Positions 35,134 through 44,164 of a DNA stretch of 64,000 bases are shown piece after piece. The stretch lies in the NCBI GenBank assembly GCA_015143295.1, contig CM026570.1, forward strand, positions 21,087,250 to 21,151,249, in the 5' to 3' direction. The notes below the pieces were generated by a model, which was not told where the DNA came from, did no database searches, and was given only the letters and a program-made list of their open reading frames with translations. The translations under genes and the position numbers were made by a program. Each line of letters begins with the position of its first letter. The first letter of the stretch is position 1. This DNA is from Tetracentron sinense (taxonomy: Eukaryota; Streptophyta; Magnoliopsida; Trochodendrales; Trochodendraceae).

Positions 35134-35291
35134 GAGAAGAGTTAAGGAGACCTTGGATTTATAGGTAAAGGGTTTGGGGACCTAAAGGGGATTAGGACGG
35201 AGGTTGGTGAGGTCGTAGGATGGAGTTGCGTGGCCAGAAGGCATGCCTAATGCATTGGGGAGAGCAGGTTTTGAGTAAAACGTAAACTTCA

Positions 35292-35470
35292 GGAATGACG
35301 GTAATTCCAGTACCACCATTCCATCTCAAGGCAAAAAAGATAATGGCAGTAGAATAATTACCGCAATTTCTGAATTTTTTCAGAAAAATGTCTGCCCAGA
35401 GTTAAATTCTCATACACGCACTATGATTTTTAGTACCAAAGGAATGTCGGTAATTGGACTACCGACATTC
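35292..35470 (-). repeat. Further inverted repeats in LTR D
   Basis: 35292-35322 pairs GGAATG...GGTA with TACC...CATTCC. 35442-35470 pairs GAATGTCGGTA with TACCGACATTC around seven bases, a perfect stem. Same GGTA/TACC core as at 24601-24623, on the other side of the copia insertion. Confidence 0.75.
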
Positions 35471-36071
35471 TGAGATTTTTTGAATTTCAGGGCTTGGGCC
35501 CCCTCCTAGGACTTGGCTAGGATTTGTGGGCCCTGTATGGGCCCAAGGGTATTTGTCTACGGGTTTTAGGCCTTAGGGGCCTTGGGTAAGTGTTACATGG
35601 GCCTTGGGCCCATTGTCACGACCATTCGTCCAACAATGTTTGCATGGCCTTGGTGGTGGCACTATTTTTGTATGTCTTTTGATCTATTGTAAAAGGATAG
35701 TTTAGTCGCCAAAGTCTTAGTGGCATTTTTGTAATAAGGGAGTATGACTCCACCAGCACATAGGATGTTTCCTTTTGCCAAATGGTAAAAGGTTTATTTT
35801 CCACCTTGTAGGGGAGGTGATAGTTCACTTGAGTGGGTTGTCTTTGCACCATCTTTGATCACCTGCTCCCCTAGTGTCTTTTATTTCCAGTACCTGTATA
35901 GTGTCTTGTAACCTTTCCCTTTATGCAATAATATTGATCTTTGCTTCTTTCTTGTGCATTGTGGTGTGCTTTACTCTTGTTCTTAGGTAACTGTTTGAGT
36001 AGGCTGACTTGATCAACGGATTGATCTAGTGCCGCACGGGATTTACCTGGCAACGTAAATTGCCCGTGACA

Positions 36072-36330
36072 CCATGCCCTAGGTTTGTAGGGTTGGACTG
36101 GGGCTAGGCTAGGGCTAGCTAGGGTTCATCTAGGGTTTAACTACAGTTAACCTAAGGTTTAACTAGGGTTAGACCTATGGTTGACTTAGGGTAGACCTAG
36201 GGTTTACCTATGGTTTGACTAGAGTTGACCTAGGGTTTGACTGGGTTGACCTAGGGTTGACTCAGGGTTTTCCTAGGGTCTTACTATGGTTAATTACGGT
36301 TAAAGAGTTTAACTATGGTTAGGGGGGTGT
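36072..36330. repeat. Degenerate CTAGGGTT-type tandem repeat
   Basis: Irregular copies of GACCTAGGGTTTAACTA-like sequence with a period of roughly 16-20 bp. It lies next to the start of LTR D. Resemblance to the plant telomere unit TTTAGGG is partial and units are not 7 bp. Confidence 0.6.
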
Positions 36331-37024
36331 AAAAATTGGGTGCATACATAGGGTTTTATTGTGGATTGGAAAATAAGAATATTTAAGTGATTAAGTTGTA
36401 TGAATTCAATGGAAATTATAATGTAAATAATTCTATGTTTAAATAAATTGAATTAAGTGTGATTAATTGACCTAAATTAAGTGATAAATTTGTAAGATTA
36501 TGATTGTATGAATTTAGGCTATGAACTATGATCTGTTTAATGCTCTCTATGTTTATAATGAAAATGAAATGCATGAAATGATGGATGATGTATGTATGTC
36601 ATGATTTACTCTTTGGGTAAACAAGCCTTGAATTACAATCTTGTTGCTTAGATTATTTATCATAGTGATATGAGATGCTATGATGGATCCCCAATGACAC
36701 TAGATTGGTAATCTGGGTTTATTTTAATTGAGGTTTTTCACTTTCACCTCACAAGTATGATATATAAGCCCACAAGAATTTTCATAAGCCTCACAAGTAA
36801 GCTCACAAAATATGTATGTATATATGAATGTATGATTGAGTTTTCAAAAGTTGTGAGTACTAACACTGTCTAAGATTATAAGGGTATTTGTACCTATTAC
36901 TTAAGTATGCTAGTACCTAGCTAACAAGACTAAGAAATTAAGGGTACATAGTACCTGGCTCACAAGTAGAATGATGGATACTAGTTATCTGGCTTACAAG
37001 AATCCCAAGTGCATTGACTAGTGC
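36331..37024 (+). repeat. Truncated Ty3 LTR (I), left part
   Basis: Middle of a Ty3 LTR of the same general type as A, B and G; its U3 and promoter are missing. Has hairpin units GGGTATTTGTACC (36882 area), GGTACATAGTACC (36943 area) and GGATACTAGTTATC (36976 area), the latter two followed by GGCTYACAAG. Ends at AGTGC, the insertion site of G. Continues at 53156 after G and F. Confidence 0.7.
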
Positions 37025-37558
37025 TGTAGAACCCTGGATCTTGAGGGCTTGGTGTATGATGTTTGATGACATGTATTAAAGCCTTAATAATATTTTCTTA
37101 AGTTTATATGTGTTATGATGAAGGAGTAAGAGTATAAAATACTCTTAAGGGTCAACAAAGGTTATGCCTTAGCATTACCCTCAACTTGAGAAGCTTTAGT
37201 TTTGTCACCGCACATCGGAATCAAGTGATTTATGAATTTTTGGAAAGGTATTGAAACCCTCTTCAAGGTTCATTTTTATCAATTTTTCAGATTTTGAGTC
37301 AGGGTTAGGTTAAAAGTTGGATTTCCGGAGTCGGTTACGATAAAAATCTGGGCTACTGAAATCCATTTCCAGACTAGTCGGCTTTAGAACCCTTTTAGGT
37401 AATTGAAAACTCAGAATTTATATTTGTCCATTAGAAACAAAATTATTTCCCTTTGAATGACAAGTCCAACGCAAGTTAAATCATCAAAATCCGATAGGCG
37501 AGTAAAAAGTTATGGCCGAGATAGCAAAGCGAGAAAATCTGGAAAGTTTCTGTTAGAG

Positions 37559-37706
37559 TTATGATAGTTCGTAAACAACCTACAAAAGTTCATAGAAGGC
37601 CTATGAACGATCGTACAAAGTCTACAAATGATCGTAGAGTCCCAAAAACTGGGCAAACTCTCTAGAAAGTCTATGATCGATCGTATAAAACCTACGAACG
37701 ATCATA
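37559..37706 (+). promoter_or_regulatory. Phased palindrome cluster of LTR G (second sequence type)
   Basis: Sites of the form CTACGAACGATCGTA start near 37559, 37580, 37601 and 37622, then 37671 and 37692: spacing is 21 bp in both groups. The spacer retains CTCTCTAGAAAG. The site sequence differs from CCGATCGATCGG but shares the CGATCG centre, and the layout is the same. Confidence 0.7.
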
Positions 37707-37760
37707 GTCGTGCGACCCAATTTTTTGGTGCGGGATTTTTAGGTTTCTACCCTCTTGGCC

Positions 37761-37768
37761 TATAAATA
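37761..37768 (+). promoter_or_regulatory. TATA box of LTR G
   Basis: TATAAATA then GGGATCC, about 55 bp after the last palindrome; GAGA-rich leader follows. Confidence 0.7.
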
Positions 37769-38554
37769 GGGATCCAAATTGGGGGTTTGGGTTAACCTAA
37801 ACCTAAAAAGAGACTTTGGGAGAGAAAGCGAGAAAAGCGGGGAATCCAAAGAGGGTTTTGTTGGAGATCAAGTGGAGATCAAATTCAAGCTTCCACAAGC
37901 TTAGATTATCTTCCTTGGGCGTGGATCTCCAATTCTAAGCTCGAGTTAGTGTCTAAGCATCCTCCCAAGCTAAGACTTAGTCTTTGAAATGTTAGTACAC
38001 CCTTCCTAGTTAACTTAGTAATAACCTAGGTTTTCCCTTAAAAAAATAATTATGCTTTGATTTGGTATTTCAAAATTTGAAAGGAACTAAGGTTTCCTAA
38101 AAATGCATAATATGATTAAGTAATGATGTGATAGATGGTGTGTGATGGAAAATGGTGGAAGGGCAATGTACACATAATACACGCACTCTTGATGTTTGAT
38201 GAAATGTGTGACAAAAAAAAATGGGAAATTTCTAACTATATAAATGATGAATGCTAAGTGCTTGATGAAATGCATAAGTGAGGAATAATGAATGACTGTA
38301 ATGGAGACTACGAAACTATAACTTGTGGAGTTTTCCTAAACGTGAAATCGAGCATCTACTCTATGTGTTTTATTAAATTCTCATTTAACTATAGAAGCCT
38401 TAAAATGTTATGCGTTATTCCTTGAATCTCTCATGTCATCATGATTACCACAATTGCTTCACACAAGCACACATGCATGCATGAATTGTGACTTCCTAGT
38501 ATATGAATATGAGAAAACAACCAAGAACATGAAATGTGATTTACGAAACGATTG

Positions 38555-38890
38555 ATAAAGCTAGACATCGGGTCGGTCAAGGATAGGGCATATCCAAGGA
38601 TATGTCATATATGGTTCACAAGAAAACAAGCACGTATGATAAAGCCGAACATTGGGCTGGTCAAGGGTAGGGAATATCCCCGAAGTCATACCTAGCTCAC
38701 AAGAAAACAAGACAAGTTGATAGTGCCAAACAGAGGGCCAGTCAAGGATGTTGGTGTCCCTTTTCTATTTCGTTGAAGGATACTTATGTATCCGGCTCAT
38801 AAGTTGCTTTTCTATGTTTCGCTAAAGGATACTTACGTATCGGGCTCACAAGTCGCTACAAGAGTACTAACATCTGGCTCACAAGTTAAG
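38555..38890 (+). repeat. Hairpin unit region of LTR G
   Basis: Includes GGATAC-TTAT-GTATCC (38778-38793, perfect), GGATAC-TTAC-GTATCG (38827-38842) and CATATCC-AA-GGATATG near 38592-38607. Several units end in GGCTCAYAAG, the tail seen in LTR A. Confidence 0.7.
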
Positions 38891-39651
38891 CATGACAAGG
38901 CAAGTCAAGACAAGCATGATTCCAAACAAAAACAAGACAAGACATGTATGATTCTCACAAGACAAGAACAATAAAATAATGGGTTTTAACACGACAAGCA
39001 ATTTTTGAAAACCACGAAAAGCTATGTTCAAGATCAAGTCATGAATTTTAAGTATGGGTTTTATCGGAGTTTTCGCATTTGTTTCATGCATGTCACGAAC
39101 ATTGTATTGCTTTAAGTATGATGTTATGAATTGTATTTAGTTATTACTGTTGTATTTCGTTATTACTATTGTTAGCTAGTAGCTTGTACTCGTTGAGTAT
39201 TCCATACTCAGCCGCACATTTCATGTCAGCAAGTCCGGTTGATACCTTCAACCCTGAGCCTTGGGTTGAGGAAGAGTAAGTCGAGGAGGAGGCACCTATT
39301 CCACTACAGCCTCAGGAGGATAGAGACCTAGATAGGTGGCCCTATCTAAAATATTGTGAGTAGTGTGATATGGAGAGGGAGAGAGACTGATCTATTTTGT
39401 ATTTTGATGGTGGGCATGTCCACCTTTACTTGATGCATTTTGTATATAAGCTTGGAATACAGGTTATAGAAAAAGGAAAAAAATTGGTCATGCTTCTGCA
39501 CTGCTATAAGCTTTCGCACTCTGTTTTGTATCGCTATTGTATTATGTTTTGCCTTGTTCACTGTACAGGATGGTTCGCCAAGTTATGTATAGTCAAACCT
39601 AAAGTTCCACCTAACTCCTAAGGGGGATTTTGAGGTGCGAAAAGTGCAATC

Positions 39652-40867
39652 TGAAATTACCCTGATCAATGATCTCTATGACCTAGAGGAGGGGTGAATA
39701 GGTCTATCTAAGAACTTCTAACCAAATTTTAGTTTTTCAAATAATTAGTTTAGAAATCAATAAACAATTCACACCAACAATCCACACAAGTCAAACACAG
39801 CAGATTTTTTACGTGGAAAACCCTTACGGGAAAAAACCACGGGACCGCGTCCAGCAACAAACTTCACTATAAGAAGAATCCAAGTACAAGACAAGACCTT
39901 ACCCAAACTGGACTCGACGTTCCTAGATACAGAATCTTACTCTTGATTTCCACGAACCAGCAAGTTCGATCTCCGCCGTAGCAGCTTCGGTTCCTGACCG
40001 ACCAAATCTTCTCAAGCTACTTCAATACCACGATAACACACGATCAATCTCCTTCCACGAAGGCTCCGGATCATACACCGGACACACACACAAAGTGTAG
40101 GGTTGTGAATCAATTTAGAAAGCTTCAAACCCTAGAGGAATCTCATACAGATCTGAGATCATACAATGCAAGATCAAAAGTATAGATCTATACTTACATT
40201 CTCTAGGATGATTGAAAAAGGAGGGATCACTAAAGATCTATGAGGAATAATGGAAAAAGCCCTAGAAGGGTTTCTCAGACCTCTACTCTTTCAAAAATAA
40301 ACAAAGATACGAATTAGGTCTCCAAAAAGTTGTTTATATAGGGTTTAGAAAAGAGTCCAGAAAAATAAAAATTATGTTTACGAGGACCGATCGATCGGTG
40401 CTTATAACCGATCGCTCGGTCCAAAACCGATCGATCGCTATTTCCACCGAGAGATCGGTTAAAAATTACCTCTCTGCAAAAATACCCCATACAAATTTTT
40501 TGACCAGTCGATAGCCACCGATCGCTCAGTAGGCCACCGATCGATCGGTCTCAACACCGAGCGATCGGTTGAGACAGAATTTTAGCCAAAACAATTTTCT
40601 TTTATTTTTGTTTGATTCAAATAAGACCAATAGACTTTGTTAGGCTAAAAACTATCCTCCTAGGTATGTTTAGAGTTATCTAAGTCAAATCGAACCTAGG
40701 TAGGGGTCTCTAAGTCCATTAACTGTTTAGATCCGGAGTAGAAGCTTTTTCTTCAATATCTTCTATCTTCTCGAAACTTTAACTCTTCCGACAAGTTGAA
40801 CAAGACACAACACACATGACCTATCTAATGATCACGGAATTTGCCAACACTTATTTAGGGATTTACA
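39652..40867 (-). repeat. 3' LTR of F
   Basis: 1216 bp; on the minus strand TGTAAATCCC...GGTAATTTCA. Contains the palindrome cassette (40387-40569) and a TATA box (TATATAAA on the minus strand, 40333-40340). Confidence 0.93.
40387..40569 (-). promoter_or_regulatory. Palindrome cassette in the Ty1 LTR (3' copy)
   Basis: Four plus three CCGATCGATCGG-type sites around the same spacer as in Ty3 LTRs A, B and H, in the same orientation relative to the element. The minus-strand TATA box at 40333-40340 lies about 47 bp downstream. Confidence 0.8.
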
Positions 40868-40881
40868 ATCTCCCCCTTTGG
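40868..40881 (-). other. Polypurine tract of F
   Basis: On the minus strand CCAAAGGGGGAGAT, directly before the LTR start TGTAAATCCC. Confidence 0.8.
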
Positions 40882-41490
40882 TAATTCCGGGACAAAACAA
40901 GACTAACTCACATACTAGGTTCAAATTTTCCCAAATGATTCAAAAATGAAAAATTAAACCTTTACACGGCTTAATAAAAAATTTCATGACAGTCAATTTG
41001 TCATGTTTCACCAATCTTAGAACCTGTTTGCCTGCACAAGCTCAACCAAAAACCTGTGAAGCATGGGAAATAAAAGATTTCATAATAGGTTACAAGTGCA
41101 TCCATAACAAGTTCATCATGTTCAACCATATATCATAGTTCCAAAATATTTCATATTATATACCATACCTGCATACCTTCACTCTCCTCCTTTTTGGCTC
41201 GAAATGTCGAAGGTAGAATGGAAATAAATGAATTGAGGTAAAATGATCATATGAGATGAGATAACAAAAAAAATCAGAGTAAAAGTGCAAACATCATCTC
41301 ATAGAGAATAATCAACATCCAAGACAATACCATTCATAAACATCCAAGTCAATATCATCCATATGTGGTATGTACTGAGTACAACCAAGAGAAAATACAT
41401 CCAATGTCTCAAAATAAACTAAGACCACAGTAAACTCCTAAACATAAATACATGAAACATAAGGAGTAGCCTAGTACATCAAACTAACTC

Positions 41491-42834
41491 TCACTCCTCT
41501 TCATCAGAAGTGAGATGGGACTCATAATATTCTCTAAAATCACGAACATCCCGCTGGACACTCAGCACTGCTGCATCAAGTGATCCAAGTCGACCTCGGA
41601 TCTCTGTAGTGAATTCCTGGTAAGATGAAACATGAGTCTGGAGATCCATCTGCATCTCCCGCATCATTCTGGCAAGATCATCAATCGAGGCAGGAGGTGG
41701 ATGAGAGGACCCGGTACCAACTTCTGCTTCCTCCTCAGTATCTCGAACTGAAGCATGTGAGAAACTCTGAGCTATGGTCTTTTTGTTGATTGGACCCTTC
41801 GGATTACGAGTAGGAACACCAGGAGGAGCAATGACCCCTTGAGAACTAAGGAGTTTAGTGATCAGGGAACCAAATGGAAGAGCTCCAACTACAATTTGAG
41901 TTTGATGGGCTTGAATCATTAAATCAATAATGTGTGCGGCAAGATCAATATCATGTCCACGAAGGAGACTAAACAAAAATCATGCTCTATCTTCCCTAAG
42001 GTCCATAGTATGAACCTTTGGGTGGATATTGGCATTCATTACTAGGTTTACAAGTCTTGCATCCCTAGTGAGTTTAGACACTTCAATGAAGGAACCAACC
42101 CAAAGTGTAGGAGCACCACAAAGAAAGGTGACTACATTGTTCATGAATTCTTTATCCTCATCATTCTTATATTTATAAGGATAATAAGCATCAGAAACTT
42201 GAGGACAACCAAGAAATTTAGCAATGACATTAGGATTTATCAAAACAGATTTTTCTAAAGCTCGAGATTTAAAAGACCAGGTTTTAGAGTTGATTTCAGA
42301 AAAATTTGAGTAAAATTCCTGGACTAATTGAATAGGAGCAGGACCGGATAAAGTGAGAATACCTTCCCATTGACGATCGGTAATGAGCTTAGGAAGGTGA
42401 TAATCACCAAAATCGGAAATTCTAATACCCCTTTCAACCATAACAGCCTTCTTGCTAAAATACTCACTATAAAGCCGAGCAACAGTAGGGCTAATGAAGG
42501 GACCCAATAGAACATTCGAGGACGAACGAGCTTTTCCTTTCGGTTTCTGGGTTTTATCTGCCAAAGACTTTCGGCAATTTTCAGAAGTAGAATCAACCAT
42601 TCTATGGATTGGTCTATCCCCTATTGAAATCCCATGACCTATTAGAGTGAAAGAGTAAGGCTCATTGAGATCCTCTTCCTTGAGAGGGTTCTCTTGGTTG
42701 TTGAGGACCAATCTCCAGCGTTTAGAGACACCGGACATGAGGAATGCAAGAATAACTAAGGAGAAGGAGAAAACCATCACGAATTTTTGATGCCCTAGAT
42801 GTGAAAAGTAATCCAAAATCAAGAAAAGCAACAA
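41491..42834 (-). pseudogene. Third ORF of F (env position), plant-transposon-protein-like
   Basis: One frame from ATG 42834 to stop 41491, interrupted only by TGA 41980-41982 (probably a changed Trp codon). The first 35 residues are hydrophobic, but a later Met (MSGVSKRW) may be the true start. The middle (VERGIRISDFGDYHLP, LVQEFYSNFSEINSKTW, VIAKFLGCPQVSDAYYPY) follows the pattern of the family named putative plant transposon protein (PF20167-like; from memory). The C-terminus, after a Ser/Pro linker, is heptad-like (LARMMREMQMDLQTHVSSYQ) and suggests a coiled coil. No glycoprotein features beyond the N-terminal hydrophobic stretch. Role unknown. Confidence 0.6.
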
Positions 42835-42981
42835 AGTTTACCTTTTTAGATGCTTGGAAACCCTTGGAGTAGAAAGAAATGACCGTAAGAGGGATTTGAA
42901 TCGAGAGATCGCTCTGGAGCTCGGAGAACAAAAGAATAGTAAAATGAGAAATGAGGGTTTCATAACCCTGTTCACGAAAGA

Positions 42982-43014
42982 CCGATCGATCGGTCAATAA
43001 CACCGAGCGATCGG
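42982..43014 (-). promoter_or_regulatory. Two phased palindromes upstream of the third ORF of F
   Basis: CCGATCGATCGG at 42982-42993 and CCGAGCGATCGG at 43003-43014, 21 bp apart, as in the LTR cassettes. On the minus strand they lie about 150 bp before the ORF start and are followed by ATGAAACCCTC and a pyrimidine-rich stretch like an LTR leader. They may mark an internal promoter. Confidence 0.6.
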
Positions 43015-43079
43015 TGGTCTGGAAAATTTTTTGAAAATTTTGACTTAAAACCATTTTTCTCCCCCTCAACCAAAGCAAG

Positions 43080-44164
43080 AGTTAAACTCATTTTCACCTC
43101 AAAATCACCTAATGACTATGCACTTATGCAGACATTTATTTCATCAAAATCATAAAGAATATTCACCCAAGAATTTATATTATAGAATAGTTATGAACAA
43201 GGATTATGTAAATAACTTTTAGTTTCCATAAGTAATCAATTATGATTTTTGCATCAAATTCACATTTAGAGTCAAGAAACGCTCAGAAGTAATGTGTGTG
43301 TAATATTAAAAATTCATAACATGACTCTGAGGATTGGTTTCATCCACAAAACAAGATTTTGACATTATAGCATAAAAGGTACTCTAGAATGTTCAAAAAC
43401 TAGTATTAAAACCAAGAGGCATCCATAGAATTATGATGAGCAATGTTTACCCCAAATTTAATCAATAAAGTCATTTCATTTTATAATCAAATTTTACACA
43501 TTATCTGTTCTTTGGACACTGGTGACTTTCACACAAGTGAGAAGGTAGCCCTCTCTAATGACAGTGGGGGCTTTCACACTAGCAACCCATATAGATACCT
43601 ACTGTTTGTCTAGGTAGCCATTACTCACTGTTTGCATTCACTAAAAGCTATCACACAAACTCACAGGTAGTCCTTTCCATGTCAATAATTTTTAAAACAA
43701 GGGGGCTCACCTTATGGAATTTTAATCACATTGGTTATACTAGATTTGATTAAACTAGTGAACCATATGATATAATATTAGAATCTATAAATAAGAACTA
43801 ATATCATCTCAAGAATCAGTTAGAGTGCATGTGCAACACATAACATCTTTGTTTACTCAACTCTAACTGAGATTAGTGATTATGACAATTTTAAATCACT
43901 AGATAGAACTAATAGTTGAACTATCCTTATTTACTCAATCCTATGAAAAATTTAACCTTGGAATTAATATTCAATTATGATTTTAAGGAAATAAATTTAT
44001 GCATAACGATAGGAAAGAAGGTCATACAAACACACTATTTTTTGCAACATTTTTCAAATTTTTGAATGTTTTTTTTTTTTTGGATTTTTATTAATTAAAG
44101 AAAACAAAAAAATAGCTCTATGACTTAAATGAAACAAGAAGAACACATAGGATATGAAGAAAGC
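43080..44164 (-). other. Noncoding gap between pol and third ORF of F
   Basis: AT-rich, no open frame of note. Includes a T run at 44069-44080. Similar spacers separate pol from the extra ORF in SIRE-type elements. Confidence 0.5.

Larger units (their letters stand above)
22441..36071 (-). mobile_element. Tat/Ogre-type Ty3 element (D), 5' part, with copia E nested
   Basis: On the minus strand an LTR (36071 down to 23806, broken by element E) is followed by a primer site reading TGGTGACTCCGTTGGGGA, then about 870 bases of leader and a DUF7745-like ORF. This order (long LTR, this primer site, extra ORF ahead of gag) fits the Ogre branch of the Tat lineage. No gag, pol or second LTR remains; the element stops near the Athila LTR. 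Boundary at 22441 is approximate. Confidence 0.65.
23806..36071 (-). repeat. 5' LTR of element D, interrupted by copia E
   Basis: Read on the minus strand it starts TGTCACGGGCAATTTACG at 36071 and ends TGCTCACA at 23806. Without E (25501-35133) it is about 2633 bp. It contains a group of strong hairpins (24550-24623, about 24988-25010, 35292-35322, 35442-35470). Open frames on the minus strand at 35616-35852 and 35871-36053 have no recognisable domain and are not called. The plus-strand segment 23815-23960 resembles a dispersed repeat seen in many plant genomes. Confidence 0.6.
37025..39642 (+). mobile_element. Solo Ty3 LTR (G) inside LTR I
   Basis: Starts TGTAGAACCCTGG; its 3' end is aligned to the A LTR end but has decayed to GGTGCGAAA. 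2618 bp, with exact duplication AGTGC at 37020-37024 and 39643-39647. Contains the TTATGGCC box (37447-37520), palindromes (37559-37706), TATA box (37761-37768), hairpin units (38555-38890), a splice-donor-like GTTAGTAC (37991 area), the GAGTATTCCATACTC hairpin (39197 area) and a broken acidic frame (PWVEEE, then a TAA). Confidence 0.88.

Noticed and set aside
25496..35138. 5-bp target duplication of copia E
   Set aside because: GGGAG and GAGAA do not match; boundaries are uncertain by a base or two.
35616..36053. Two minus-strand frames in LTR D
   Set aside because: No domain, ordinary length for chance, and they lie inside an LTR.
36072..36330. Interstitial telomere repeat
   Set aside because: Units are 16-20 bp and irregular; no run of perfect TTTAGGG.
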